DNA of 64,000 bases from Isoetes taiwanensis (GCA_021234155.1 JAJEKV010000035.1:1924001-1988000); one strand, 5' to 3'. Positions 1 to 13,186 are shown, numbered from the stretch's first letter. Notes: generated by a model not told the origin, from the sequence alone. A program made the numbers and translations.

Positions 1-78
1 CCCCAACATGTTTCAACATTGTTGTGTTCTTATCACATTGTCACCCCATTGTAAACATTGTTCTTGTAGGTCAATGCT

Positions 79-2398
79 GTGGACCACCTAAAGGGTGTTG
101 AGGCTGAGACTACTAAGCAAATTATCCTCTACAGTAGGTTGGATTGGAAGAATAAGAAGGTGAAACTGAAGCATCAATGCAATAAGAAGCTAGTAGGTGA
201 AGGAACTATCATACTAGCTGATCCTATCCAGGCTGTCAATGATGAAAGGTTAGGAGAGGATAAAGTGGATGTGGCCATAACAAGTTTAGAGGAAAAATGG
301 AAGGAAAAAGGATCAAATCACCAGGATTGCACTGCTTGTATTAAACAATTGGAGGTTCCATGCATCATGCCATGGCCTATAGCCTGCATTGAGTTTATAG
401 GAGAATTCCTTTACCGTGAGCCGAGGTTGTGGATGACACTGATTTTCTTAATGCACCTCCAATAGCTGCCACACTTGAAGCTCTGACTAATGTAAGGGGA
501 ATGGAATGTTGTTGGGCTAATTGTGTTCAGAAGTTTGAAATTGATGAATTGGTGGAAGCAAGAGCCACCTTCCAAGAGTATACTTGTGATGAGAGGAGGA
601 CTTACATGTACTCCATTCATGAGCTTGCACTTCAAGATGAAAAATTTCCAAAGAAAAAAAAATACCCACTGCTAGGGACATGGATATGTAAAGTTCATCT
701 TGGCAAAATTGGCAAACAAGTCATGCAAAGGGGAGTAAAATTGCATTACATGGAAATAATGGCATGTTGAGGCCAACTTCTAGGATCCTGGCTGCTAGGG
801 AGGTTTTTGAAAAATATGTTGAATTCAATGCTGAGAATATGCCACATAAAAGTAGGAAAGATCAACAGGGAAAAATAGTTGTCGAGAAGAGATTGCCATC
901 CCATTGTACCCAGAAGAGCATATTGGAGGAAGTGAATGCTTTGCTTCGAGAACTACAGATACCTGCAATATCTCAACCCAGCTTCAGTAGACTATGGAGC
1001 AAGCACTTCAAGCATGTCACTATAGACACTTCGAACGCGGTGACCTCCACAACCCTGGAGGTGGTAGCCAACCACTCTTCAATGCATTGTTGGATAGAAA
1101 GCCTATAATTTAGAGAAGTTTACTAAGGCAAGGTTTAGGAAGTCAGGTGCTTCTGAACATGTTGGAGCCTCAAGTTCATGTCCCCAACCTCGAGATCTAC
1201 CACCAAGGTTCCTCCTCCAACTTGACAATTGTGCTGGACAGAATAAAAACAGGTATATGTTCTCATTCCTATCTTATTTAACAGCCGTGGGTGTCTTTGA
1301 AAGAGTGAATTTAGGGTTCTTAATGCCTGGACATACTCATGAGGATGTGGATGCATTGTTTGGGAAGTATAGTGCGCAGTTGAAATCTCAAACTGTGACC
1401 AATCTTCCCAGACTAATGGAAGTTCTTAGTGAATGCATTTCACCTTCTCCTATAGGGTTGATCATACAAGAGATGCCTGATTGGAAGAATTTTATCGAAG
1501 GTTATGCTCTTGATATGGAAGGTCAATCTAGACCTCTTCAATACACTTTCTGGGTCATGGGAAATAAGCCAATCATGCAATGGAAGATGAGACCTTCAGA
1601 TGATAAATGGAGGCCAGATGAGGGAGTACCTATATGGCACCTAAGATGAAAATGGCAAACCTAAGATTCCAAGGGGTCAACCAAAAGCTCTTAAGCCTTT
1701 TCCGTAGGTGGATTCATTGCAAAGCACATTGACGGGCATTTTGAATACATCAAGTATTGGAAATAACCCCGATGATACCAACCTTGCATTGATAGATTAT
1801 TGGACACAGGTACATGGATTATTGGGACAAGTAGACACATCCTCCCCGATGAACTCAAAGATGGATGGCTACCTAAGACTAGGTGGAGAGACTTAATAAC
1901 ACCCGAGGAAGCCGATGATGTGGTTAGTAGTATTCGTGAAGTCCATGGCTCCTCCAAACCGAAAAAAACACTATGTTGGTCCTAGGAAAGGAAGGCCTAA
2001 ATATCTCGGGCTGGAGGATTATGATCCCAAAGATGACTTGCTTTTGCCATCAATTTGCACTTATAGTACCAGAGAAAAGAGATATACCCTGTGGTGGATG
2101 GGTTACACCATCTCAGAGGTTTGCAAAGAAGTAGGTGACCGCAATGTGAACAAAAGTTCGTGGAGTGGTGGTGTCCAAAGGCACCGCTTAAATGCAAAGG
2201 CAGAGGAAGAAAGGTATAGAGACTGTTGGACAAAGAGATGGAAGAGAAACCCTATTGAAGGGGATGATTGGGTTGAGTTAGATACTATTTTGTTTTCATG
2301 GACCCCAAAGGTCATCCCAGGCAAGACCGCTAGGGTTACAACACCGTGGGAAGTGAGGAAGAAAGCTATGATATCTCTAGGGTCACTTCGAGAAGTAA
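79..2398 (+). pseudogene. DUF7869-type transposon gene, copy 1a
   Basis: Recognisable blocks in order are: an N-terminal region (79-770) rich in Lys and Cys with a motif ending in TWICK; the block LRPTSRILAAREVFEKYV followed by MPHKSRK (764-1020); and the C-terminal core beginning FERVNLGFLMPGHTHEDVDALFG (1290-1370), which matches the GHTHEDhD signature I remember for DUF7869 proteins. A frameshift separates the first two blocks at about 755 in every 'a' copy, so it is probably ancestral. The middle segment seen in the b copies is missing: the frame jumps from the HVTID block (about 1025) to the GDLHNPGGG block. Further frameshifts lie near 1640, 1740, 1840 and 2085. The natural stop is TAA at 2396. 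No function is established for the family; it behaves as a multicopy mobile-element gene. Confidence 0.7.
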
Positions 2399-2568
2399 TT
2401 GGCAATATGTAACTCGACATGCATATGTGAAATATTTTTAATTTTAATGCAATCATGTTGTGTCTGTTATAAAAAAAAAGTCACATTCTCGATGCAAATT
2501 TACTAACCCGGAAAAGTTGTTAAAGGCCAAAATGGTCCAAAATCCCGACATAAATCCAATTTAAATGA

Positions 2569-3841
2569 ATGATGGTTGTTTGTATTATACATAACAAGAT
2601 GGATCAATCAAGACGGTTTGCCACAAGATAGTTACATACCCAAGCAAATCAATAGAGCTTATCCTTTGCAAGTCTCTCCGACAGCAATAGTGCATGGCTC
2701 GGGTGCCAATTTATTATGGCCATTTTAGTTTGCAATTGTGGAGTGATGGTCCTGATTTTCATATTGGAAGTGTGATGAGGTGCTTGAGGAACTATGAGAG
2801 TGGTTATTCTCGGTGACCTCCACAACCCCGGAGGTGGTAGCCAACCACTCTTCAAAGGCATTGTTGGATAGAAAGCCTAATAATTTAGAGAAGTTTACTA
2901 AGGCAAGGTTTAGGAAGTCAGGTGCTTCAACATGTTGGAGCCTCAAGTTCATGTCCCCAACCTCGAGATCTACCACCAAGGTTCCTCCTCCAACTTGACA
3001 ATTAATGACGTAATAAAAACAGTATATGTTCTCATTCCTATCTTAGTTAACAAACCGTGGGTGTCTTTGAAAGAGTGAATTTAGGGTTCTTAATGCCCGG
3101 ACATACTCATGAGGATGTGGATGCATTGTTTGGGAAGTATAGTGCTTAATTGAAATCTCAAACCGTGACCAATCTTCCTAGACTAATGGAAGTTCTTAGT
3201 GAATGCATTTCACCTTCTCCTATAGGGTTGATCATACAAGAGGTGCCCGATTGGAAGAATTTTATCAAGGTTATGCTCTTTGATATGGAAGGTCAATCTA
3301 GACCTCTTCAATACACTTTCTCGGGTCATGGGAAATAAGCCAATCATGCAATGGAAGATGAGACCTTCGATGATAAATGGAGGCCGATGAGGGAGTACCT
3401 ATATGGCACCTAAGATGAAAATGGCAAACCTAAGATTCCAAGGGGTCAACCAAAAGCTCTTAAGCCTTTTCCAGAGGTGGATTCATTGCAAAGCACATTG
3501 GACGGCATTTCTGAATACATCAAGTATTGGAAAAATAACCCCGATGATACTAACCTTGCATTGATAGATTATTGGACACAGGTATATGGATTATTGGGAC
3601 AAGTAGACACATCCTCTGATGAACTCAAAGATGGATGGCTACCTAAGACTAGGTGGAGAGACTTGATAACACCTGAGGAAGCTGATGATGTGGATAGTAG
3701 TATTCGCAAGTCCATGGCTCCTCCAGCTGCTGAAAAACACTATGTTGGTCCTAGGAAAGGAAGGCCTAAATATCTCGGGCTGGAGGATTATGATCCCAAA
3801 GATGACTTGCTTTGCCATCAATATAGGATTATGATCTCCTA
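2569..3841 (+). pseudogene. DUF7869-type transposon gene, copy 1b (truncated)
   Basis: This copy begins at the block encoding MDQSK, AYPLQVSL and a GHFSLQLWSDGPDFHIG-like segment, absent from the a copies, and runs through the PGHTHEDVDALFG core at about 3095-3135. It stops abruptly after LCHQ at 3825, where the repeat breaks into the AT-rich spacer. Multiple one- to three-base differences from copies 2b and 3b break the frame. A TAG stop shared by all b copies, against TAT in the a copies, precedes the core at about 3044. Confidence 0.65.
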
Positions 3842-4391
3842 GTAGTACCCCTTTGCACATGTGCAGCTTGAGGCCAAGTCAGCTTCATGCAAGATATAGA
3901 GTAGTTGCATGCAAGGTTGTAATTATGATTCCATCACATCATACAAGATTTATATCATATACGAATTGCCTATCATTACTTCTATTGAATTAATTACGCC
4001 CTAGGTTAGAATTACCCACATGTCAGATATACTTAAAACCTATGTTTTCATTAATTTTGTATAATTACCTAGACCCCAGCTATACTTACAACCAACTTTG
4101 GCCCATCTAGATTTACGACCTATACTTACCTCATTAGTACTACTAGCATACACCCTATGTTACCATTAATTTTGCAATAATTACCTACACCTAAGCTATA
4201 CTTACAACCTATTTTTGGCTGCACTTACAACATATATTTGTCCATTTAATGGTTTTTTTGGTATTTCTTAAAGTTCCCTTTAATCGGTTCTCAAAATTAC
4301 TTTGTCCTTTTTTCGAACTAATATTAAGACATTTCACTTTATATAGGTGAAGCGTGTGGATCCTAAAAAGGGTAAAAATGTAATACCTATC
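3842..4391. other. AT-rich spacer of the tandem unit
   Basis: No coding sequence is supported. The first ~45 bases (from 3836) match positions 21178-21223 inside the poly-A retroposon (shared CTCCTAGTAGTACCCC...GAGGCCAAGT), so the b-copy truncation point is where a fragment of that retroposon family joins the array. The remainder contains loosely repeated TACTTACAACC and TTACCTA motifs and is duplicated at 8268-8817. Confidence 0.6.
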
Positions 4392-4470
4392 CCCCAACAT
4401 GTTTCAACATTGTTGTGTTCTTATCACATTGTCACCCCATTGTAAACATTGTTCTTGTAGGTCAATGTCG

Positions 4471-6822
4471 TGGGACCACCTAAAGGGTGTTGAGGCCGAG
4501 ACTACTAAGCAAATTATCCCCTCAAAGAGGTTGGATTGGAAGAATAAGAAGGTGAAACTGAAGCATCAATGCAATAAGAAGCTAGTAGGTGAAGGAACTA
4601 TCATACTAGCTGATCCTATCCAGTCGTCAATGATGAAAGGTTAGAGAGGATAAAGTGGATGTGGCCATAACAAGTTTAGAGGAAAATGGAAGGAAAAAGG
4701 ATCAAATCACCGTGATTGCAATCGCTTGTATTAAACAATTGAGGTTCCATGCATCATGCCATGGCCTATAGCCCGCATTGAGTTTATAGGAGAATTCCTT
4801 TTACTGAGCGAGAGGTTGTGGATGACACCGATTTTCTTAATGCACCTCCAATACGCCATTATACACGGAAGCTCGACTAATGTAAGGGGAATGGAATGTT
4901 GTTGGGCTAATTGTGTTCTAAGTTTGAAATTGATGAATTGGTGGAAGCAAGAGCCACCTTCCAAGAGTATACTTGTGATGAGAGGAGGACTTACATGTAC
5001 TCCATTCATGAGCTTGCACTTCAAGATGAAAAATTTCCAAAGAAAAAAAATACCCAACGCTAGGGACATGGATATGTAAAGTTCATCTTGGCAAAATTGG
5101 CAAACAAGTCATGCAAAGGGGAGTAAAATTGCATTACATGGAAATAATGGCATGTTGAGGCCAACTTCTAGGATCCCGCCGCTAGGGAGGTTTTGAAAAA
5201 TATGTTGAATTCAATGCTGAGAATATGCCACATAAAAGTAGGAAAGATCAACAGGGAAAAATAGTTGTCGAGAAGAGATTGCCATCCCATTGTACCCATA
5301 AGAGCATATTGGAGGAAGTGAATGCTTTGCTTCGAGAACTACAGACACCGCAATATCTCAACCCAAAGTTTTCAAGACTATGGAGCAAGCACTTCAAGCA
5401 TGTCACTATAGACTATGGAGCAAGCACTTCAAGCATGTCACTATAGACACTTCCCCGAACGCAAGTGACCTCCACAACCCCGGAGGTGGTAGCCAACCAC
5501 TCTTCAATGCATTGTTGGATAGAAAGCCTATAATTTAGAGAAGTTTACTAAGGCAAGGTTTAGGAAGTCAGGTGCTTCTGAACATGTTGGAGCCTCAAGT
5601 TCATGTCCCCAACCTCGAGATCTACCACCAAGGTTCCTCCTCCAACTTGACACTTTAGCCGATGTAATAAAAACAGTATATGTTCTCATTCCTATCTTAT
5701 TTAACAGCCGGGTGTCTTTTGAAAGAGTGAATTTAGGGTTCTTAATGCCCGGACATACTCATGAGGATGTGGATGCATTGTTTGGGAAGTATAGTGCCAG
5801 CTGAAATCTCAAACCGTGACCAATCTTCCTGCACTAATGGAAGTTCTTAGTGAATGCATTTCACCTTCTCCTATAGGGTTGATCATACAAGAGATGCCCT
5901 GATTGGAAGAATTTTATCAAGGTTATGCTCTTGATATGGAAGGTCAATCTAGACCTCTTCAATACACTTTTCGGGTCATGGGAAATAAGCCAATCATGCA
6001 ATGGAAGATGAGACCTTCAGATGATAAATGGAGGCCGATGAGGGAGTACCTATATGGCACCTAAGATGAAAATGGCAAACCTAAGATTCCAAGGGGTCAA
6101 CCAAAAGCTCTTAAGCCTTTTCCAGAGGTGGATTCATTGCAAAGCACATTGGACGGCATTTCTGAATACATCAAGTATTGGAAATAACCCCGATGATACC
6201 AACCTTGCATTGATAGATTATTGGACACAGGTACATGGATTATTGGGACAAGTAGACACATCCTCGATGAACTCAAAGATGGATGGCTACCTAAGACTAG
6301 GTGGAGAGACTTAATAACACCTGAGGAAGCTGATGATGTGGTTAGTAGTATTCAGAAGTCCATGGCTCCTCCATTTGGCTGAAAAACACTATGTTGGTCC
6401 TAGGAAAGGAAGGCCTAAATATCTCGGGCTGGAGGATTATGATCCCAAAGATGACTTGCTTTGCCATCAATTTGCACTTATAGTACCAGGCGCAAAGAGA
6501 TATACCTGTGTGTGGATGGGTTACACCATCTCGTGAGGTTTGCAAAGAAGTAGGTGACCGCAATGTGAACAAAGTTAGGTGGTGGAGTGGTGGTGTCCAA
6601 AGGCACCCGTTAAATGCAAAGTGGGCGAGAGGAAGAAAGGTATAGAGACTGTTGGACAAAGAGATGGAAGAGAAACCCTATTGAAGGGGATGATTGGGTT
6701 GAGTTAGATACTATTTTGTTTTCATGGACCCCAAAGGTCATCCCAGGCAAGACTGCTAGGGTTATAATACCTGTGGAAGTGAGGAAGAAAGCTATGATAT
6801 CTCTAGGGTCACCGAGAAGTAA
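4471..6822 (+). pseudogene. DUF7869-type transposon gene, copy 2a
   Basis: Same block order as copy 1a, with more indels: disruptions near 4490, 4625, 4715, 4800, 4850-4875, 5180, 5350, 5660, 5710 and 5800. A 31-bp local duplication of the GACTATGGAGCAAGCACTTC segment lies at about 5378-5440. The core PGHTHEDVDALFG motif is readable at about 5750. The homologous stop is TAA at 6820. Almost every disruption falls on a CTG, CAG or CCNGG site that is intact in copy 3a. Confidence 0.65.
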
Positions 6823-6988
6823 TTGGCAATATGTAACTTTCGACATGCATATGTGAAATATTTTTAATTTTAATGCAATCATGTTGTCTTTGTTATAAAA
6901 AAAGTCACATTCTCGATGCAAATTTACTAACCCGGGAAAAAGTTGCAGTGCCAAAATGGTCCAAAATCCTGACATAAATCCAATTTAA

Positions 6989-8267
6989 ATGAATGATGGT
7001 TGTTTGTATTATACATAACAAGATGGATCAATCGAAGACGTGTTTGCCACAGTATAGTTACATACCCAAGCAAATCAATAGAGCTTATCCTTTGCAAGTC
7101 TCTCTGACAGGTGCAATAGTGCATGGCTCGGTGCCAATTTATTATGGCCATTTTAGTTTGCAATTGTGGAGTGATGGTCCTGATTTTCATATTGGAAGTG
7201 TGATGAGGTGCTTGAGGAACTATGAGAGTGGTTATTTCGTGACCTCCACAACCCCGAGGTGGTAGCCAACCACTCTTCAGTGCATTGTTGGATAGAAAGC
7301 CTAATAATTTAGAGAAGTTTACTAAGGCAAGGTTTAGGAAGTCAGGTGCTTCTGAACATGTTAGAGCCTCAAGTTCATATCCCCAACCTCGAGATCTACC
7401 TCCAAAGTTCCTCCTCCAACTTGACACTGGGGATGTAATAAAAAACAGTATATGTTCTCATTCCTATCTTAGTTAACAACCGTGGGTGTCTTTGAAAGAG
7501 TGAATTTAGGGTTCTTAATGCCTGGACATACTCATGAGAATGTGGATGCATTGTTTGGGACGTATAGTGCGCAATTGAAATCTCAAACTGTGACCAATCT
7601 TCCTAGACTAATGGAAGTTCTTAGTGAATGCATTTCACCTTTTCCTATAAGGTTGATCATACAAGAGGTGCCTGATTGGAAGAATTTTATCGAAGGTTAT
7701 GCTCTTGATATGGAAGGTCAATCTAGACCTCTTCAATACACTTTCTGGGTCATGGGAAATAAGCCAATCATGCAATGGAAGATGAGACCTTCAGATGATA
7801 AATGGAGGCCAGATGAGGGAGTACCTATATGGCACGAAGATGAAAATGGCAAACCTAAGATTCCAAGGGGTCAACCAAAAGCTCTTAAGCCTTTTCCAGA
7901 GGTGGATTCATTGCAAAGCACATTGGGCCGGCATTTTGAATACATCAAGTATTGGAAAAATAACCCCGATGATACTAACCTTGCATTGATAGATTATTGG
8001 ACACAGGTATATGGATTATTGGGACAAGTAGACACATCCTCTGATGAACTCAAAGATGGATGGCTACCTAAGACTAGGTGGAGAGACTTGATAACACCTG
8101 AGGAAGCTGATGATGTGGATAGTAGTATTCGCAAGTCCATGGCTCCTCCAGCTGCTGAAAAACACTATGTTGGTCCTAGGAAAGGAAGGCCTAAATATCT
8201 CGGGCTGGAGGATTATGATCCCAAAGATGACTTGCTTTGCCATCAATATAGGATTATGATCTCCTAG
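6989..8267 (+). pseudogene. DUF7869-type transposon gene, copy 2b (truncated)
   Basis: This copy has the middle block (MDQSKTCLPQ at about 7022) and a long open C-terminal core at 7482-8267, with variants ENVDALFGT (for EDVDALFGK) and FPIRLII (for SPIGLII) that mark it as a separate copy. It truncates after LCHQ into YRIMIS and a stop, exactly as in copy 1b, so the truncation predates duplication of the unit. Confidence 0.65.
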
Positions 8268-8817
8268 TAGTACCCCTTTGCACATGTGCAGCTTGAGGCC
8301 AAGTCAGCTTCATGCAAGATATAGAGTAGTTGCATGCAAGGTTGTAATTATGATTCCATCACATCATACAAGATTTATATCATATACGAATTGCCTATCA
8401 TTACTTCTATTGAATTAATTACGCCCTAGGTTAGAATTACCCACATGTCAGATATACTTAAAACCTATGTTTTCATTAATTTTGTATAATTACCTAGACC
8501 CCAAATTTTATACTTACAACCAACTTTGGCCCATCTAGATTTACGACCTATACTTACCTCATTAGTACTACTAGCATACACCCTATGTTACCATTAATTT
8601 TGCAATAATTACCTACACCTAAGCTATACTTACAACCTATTTTTGGCTGCACTTACAACATATATTTGTCCATTTAATGGTTTTTGGTATTTTTAAAGTT
8701 CCTTTTTAATCGGTTCTCAAAATTACTTTGTCCTTTTTTCAACTAATATTAAGACATTTCACTTTATATAGGTGAAGCGTGTGGATCCTAAAAAGGGTAA
8801 AAATGTAATACCTATCC
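8268..8817. other. AT-rich spacer of the tandem unit, second copy
   Basis: Near-identical to 3842-4391, with a few homopolymer and short indel differences (for example around 8505 and 8680-8740). No coding potential is seen. Confidence 0.6.
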
Positions 8818-8895
8818 CCCCAACATGTTTCAACATTGTTGTGTTCTTATCACATTGTCACCCCATTGTAAACATTGTTCTTGTAGGTCAATGCT

Positions 8896-11225
8896 GTGGA
8901 CCACCTAAAGGGTGTTGAGGCTGAGACTACTAAGCAAATTATCCTCTACAGTAGGTTGGATTGGAAGAATAAGAAGGTGAAACTGAAGCATCAATGCAAT
9001 AAGAAGCTAGTAGGTGAAGGAACTATCATACTAGCTGATCCTATCCAGGCTGTCAATGATGAAAGGTTAGGAGAGGATAAAGTGGATGTGGCCATAACAA
9101 GTTTAGAGGAAAAATGGAAGGAAAAAGGATCAAATCACCGTGATTAAAACCGCTTGTATTAAACAATTGGAGGTTCCATGCATCATGCCATGGCCTATAG
9201 CCTGCATTGAGTTTATAGGAGAATTCCTTTTACCAGAGCCAGAGGTTGTGGATGACACTGATTTTCTTAATGCACCTCCAATAGCTGCCACACGTGAAGC
9301 TCTGACTAATGTAAGGGGAATGGAATGTTGTTGGGCTAATTGTGTTCAGAAGTTTGAAATTGATGAATTGGTGGAAGCAAGAGCCACCTTCCAAGAGTAT
9401 ACTTGTGATGAGAGGAGGACTTACATGTACTCCATTCATGAGCTTGCACTTCAAGATGAAAAATTTCCAAAGAAAAAAAAATACCCACTGCTAGGGACAT
9501 GGATATGTAAAGTTCATCTTGGCAAAATTGGCAAACAAGTCATGCAAAGGGGAGTAAAATTGCATTACATGGAAATAATGGCATGTTGAGGCCAACTTCT
9601 AGGATCCTGGCTGCTAGGGAGGTTTTTGAAAAATATGTTGAATTCAATGCTGAGAATATGCCACATAAAAGTAGGAAAGATCAACAGGGAAAAATAGTTG
9701 TCGAGAAGAGATTGCCATCCCATTGTACCCAGAAGAGCATATTGGAGGAAGTGAATGCTTTGCTTCGAGAACTACAGATACCTGCAATATCTCAACCCAG
9801 CTTCAGTAGACTATGGAGCAAGCACTTCAAGCATGTCACTATAGACACTTCGAACGCGGTGACCTCCACAACCCTGGAGGTGGTAGCCAACCACTCTTCA
9901 ATGCATTGTTGGATAGAAAGCCTATAATTTAGAGAAGTTTACTAAGGCAAGGTTTAGGAAGTCAGGTGCTTCTGAACATGTTGGAGCCTCAAGTTCATGT
10001 CCCCAACCTCGAGATCTACCACCAAGGTTCCTCCTCCAACTTGACAATTGTGCTGGACAGAATAAAAACAGGTATATGTTCTCATTCCTATCTTATTTAA
10101 CAGCCGTGGGTGTCTTTGAAAGAGTGAATTTAGGGTTCTTAATGCCTGGACATACTCATGAGGATGTGGATGCATTGTTTGGGAAGTATAGTGCGCAGTT
10201 GAAATCTCAAACTGTGACCAATCTTCCCAGACTAATGGAAGTTCTTAGTGAATGCATTTCACCTTCTCCTATAGGGTTGATCATACAAGAGATGCCTGAT
10301 TGGAAGAATTTTATCGAAGGTTATGCTCTTGATATGGAAGGTCAATCTAGACCTCTTCAATACACTTTCTGGGTCATGGGAAATAAGCCAATCATGCAAT
10401 GGAAGATGAGACCTTCAGATGATAAATGGAGGCCAGATGAGGGAGTACCTATATGGCACGAAGATGAAAATGGCAAACCTAAGATTCCAAGGGGTCAACC
10501 AAAAGCTCTTAAGCCTTTTCCAGAGGTGGATTCATTGCAAAGCACATTGGACGGCATTTCTGAATACATCAAGTATTGGAAATAACCCCGATGATACCAA
10601 CCTTGCATTGATAGATTATTGGACACAGGTACATGGATTATTGGGACAAGTAGACACATCCTCTGATGAACTCAAAGATGGATGGCTACCTAAGACTAGG
10701 TGGAGAGACTTAATAACACCTGAGGAAGCTGATGATGTGGTTAGTAGTATTAAGCAAGTCCATGGCTCCTCCAAATGCCGAAAAAACACTATGTTGGTCC
10801 TAGGAAAGGAAGGCCTAAATATCTCGGGCTGGAGGATTATGATCCCAAAGATGACTTGTTTTGCCATCAATTTGCACTTATAGTACCAGAGCTAAAAGAG
10901 ATATACCCCCGTGTGGATGGGTTACACCATCTCGCAGGTTTGCAAAGAAGTAGGTGACCGCAATGTGAACAAAGTTCGTGGTGGAGTGGTGGTGTCCAAA
11001 GGCACCAGTTAAAATGCAAAGCAAGCAGAGGAAGAAAGGTATAGAGACTGTTGGACAAAGAGATGGAAGAGAAACCCTATTGAAGGGGATGATTGGGTTG
11101 AGTTAGATACTATTTTGTTTTCATGGACCCCAAAGGTCATCCCAGGCAAGACTGCTAGGGTTACAATACCTGTGGAAGTGAGGAAGAAAGCTATGATATC
11201 TCTAGGGGTCACTTCTGAGAAGTAA
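8896..11225 (+). pseudogene. DUF7869-type transposon gene, copy 3a
   Basis: This is the best preserved 'a' copy. The N-terminal block 8896-9589 is open except for one frameshift near 9142 (CACCGTGATTAAAACC, against CACCAGGATTGCACT in copy 1a). The LRPTSR/MPHKSRK block (9595-9850) and the C-terminal core 10076-10585 follow. It shares with copies 1a and 2a the frameshift near 9580 and the deletion of the middle block. Frameshifts near 10580, 10755 and 10905-10940 break the C-terminal part. TAA at 11223 is the homologous stop. The source gene would be a transposon protein of uncertain activity. Confidence 0.7.
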
Positions 11226-11399
11226 TTGGCAATATGTAACTCGACATGCATATGTGAAATATTTTTAATTTTTAATGCAATCATGTTGTGCTGTTATAAA
11301 AAAAAAGTCACATTCTCGATGCAAATTTACTAATTGGGAAAAAGTTTGCAAAGGCTAAAAATGGTCCAAAAATCCTCGACATAAATCCAATTTAAATGA

Positions 11400-13009
11400 A
11401 TGATGGTTGTTTGTATTATACATAACAAGATGGATCAATCGAAGACGTGTTTGCCACAGTATAGTTACATACCCAAGCAAATCAATAGAGCTTATCCTTT
11501 GCAAGTCTCTCTGACAGGTGCAATAGTGCATGGCTCGGTGCCAATTTATTATGGCCATTTTAGTTTGCAATTGTGGAGTGATGGTCCTGATTTTCATATT
11601 GGAAGTGTGATGAGGTGCTTGAGGAACTATGAGAGTGGTTATTCTGGTGACCTCCACAACCCTGGAGGTGGTAGCCAACCACTCTTCAGTGCATTGTTGG
11701 ATAGAAAGCCTAATAATTTAGAGAAGTTTACTAAGGCAAGGTTTAGGAAGTCAGGTGCTTCTGAACATGTTGGAGCCTCAAGTTCATGTCCCCAACCTCG
11801 AGATCTACCACCAAGGTTCCTCCTCCAACTTGACAATTGGGCTGGACAGAATAAAAACAGGTATATGTTCTCATTCCTATCTTAGTTAACAACCGTGGGT
11901 GTCTTTGAAAGAGTGAATTTAGGGTTCTTAATGCCTGGACATACTCATGAGGATGTGGATGCATTGTTTGGGAAGTATAGTGCGCAATTGAAATCTCAAA
12001 CTGTGACCAATCTTCCTAGACTAATGGAAGTTCTTAGTGAATGCATTTCACCTTCTCCTATAGGGTTGATCATACAAGAGGTGCCTGATTGGAAGAATTT
12101 TATCGAAGGTTATGCTCTTGATATGGAAGGTCAATCTAGACCTCTTCAATACACTTTCTGGGTCATGGGAAATAAGCCAATCATGCAATGGAAGATGAGA
12201 CCTTCAGATGATAAATGGAGGCCAGATGAGGGAGTACCTATATGGCACGAAGATGAAAATGGCAAACCTAAGATTCCAAGGGGTCAACCAAAAGCTCTTA
12301 AGCCTTTTCCAGAGGTGGATTCATTGCAAAGCACATTGGATGGCATTTCTGAATACATCAAGTATTGGAAAAATAACCCCGATGATACTAACCTTGCATT
12401 GATAGATTATTGGACACAGGTATATGGATTATTGGGACAAGTAGACACATCCTCTGATGAACTCAAAGATGGATGGCTACCTAAGACTAGGTGGAGAGAC
12501 TTGATAACACCTGAGGAAGCTGATGATGTGGATAGTAGTATTCGCAAGTCCATGGCTCCTCCAGCTGCTGAAAAACACTATGTTGGTCCTAGGAAAGGAA
12601 GGCCTAAATATCTCGGGCTGGAGGATTATGATCCCAAAGATGACTTGCTTTGCCATCAATTTGCTTTTATAGTACCTAAGCACAAAGAGATATATACTCT
12701 GTGTGGATGGGTTACACCATCTCAGAGGTTTGCAAAGAAGTAGGTGACCGCAATGTGAACAAAGTTCGTGTGGAGTGGTGGTGTCCAGTGCACCAGTTAA
12801 ATGCAGTGGCAGAGGAAGAAAGGTATAGAGACTGTTGGACAAAGAGATGGAAGAGAAACCCTATTGAAGGGGATGATTGGGTTGAGTTAGGTACTATTTT
12901 GTTTTCATGGACCCCAAAGGTCATCCCAGGCAAGATTGCTAGGGTTACAATACCTGTGGAAGTGAGGAAGAAAGCTATGATATCTCTAGGGGTCACTTCT
13001 GAGAAGTAA
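11400..13009 (+). pseudogene. DUF7869-type transposon gene, copy 3b (longest C-terminal copy)
   Basis: Open segments are 11400-11885 (middle block, then a segment ending LLQLDNWAGQNKNRYMFSFLS), 11895-12743 (PGHTHEDVDALFG core onward) and 12701-13009 (EEERYRDCWTKRWKRNP, WVELGTILFSWTPKVIPGK, stop). Two breaks are shared with the other copies: TAG at 11883, and a one-base shift near 12740 that inserts TAG after FAKK. This is the only b copy that reaches the 3' end. Similarity in the 3' flank continues to 13186. Confidence 0.7.
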
Positions 13010-13186
13010 TTGGCAATATGTAACTCGACATGCATATGTGAAATATTTTTAATTTTTAATGCAATCATGTTGTGCTGTTATAAAAAAAAGTCACATTCTC
13101 GATGCAAATTTACTAACCCGGGAAAAAGTTGCAGTGCCAAAATGGTCCAAAATCCTGACATAAATCCAATTTAAATGAATGATGGT

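Larger units (their letters stand above)
1..13186 (+). repeat. Tandem array of ~4.4-kb transposon-gene units
   Basis: The same block starts at 1, 4392 and 8818 (shared start CCCCAACATGTTTCAACATT), giving units of 4391 and 4426 bp and a last unit that runs to 13186, where similarity ends. The first unit is cut by the window edge, so the array may continue to the left. Each unit holds an 'a' copy (N-terminal plus C-terminal parts of a DUF7869-type gene), a 'b' copy (middle plus C-terminal parts) and, in units 1 and 2, a ~550-bp AT-rich spacer. In unit 3 the b copy runs to its natural end and no spacer follows. Copies are near-identical apart from many small indels, mostly at CTG/CAG-type triplets. 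Confidence 0.9.

Noticed and set aside
1-13186. CRISPR-like or satellite array
   Set aside because: The repeats are 4.4-kb gene-containing units, not short spaced repeats or a satellite monomer.
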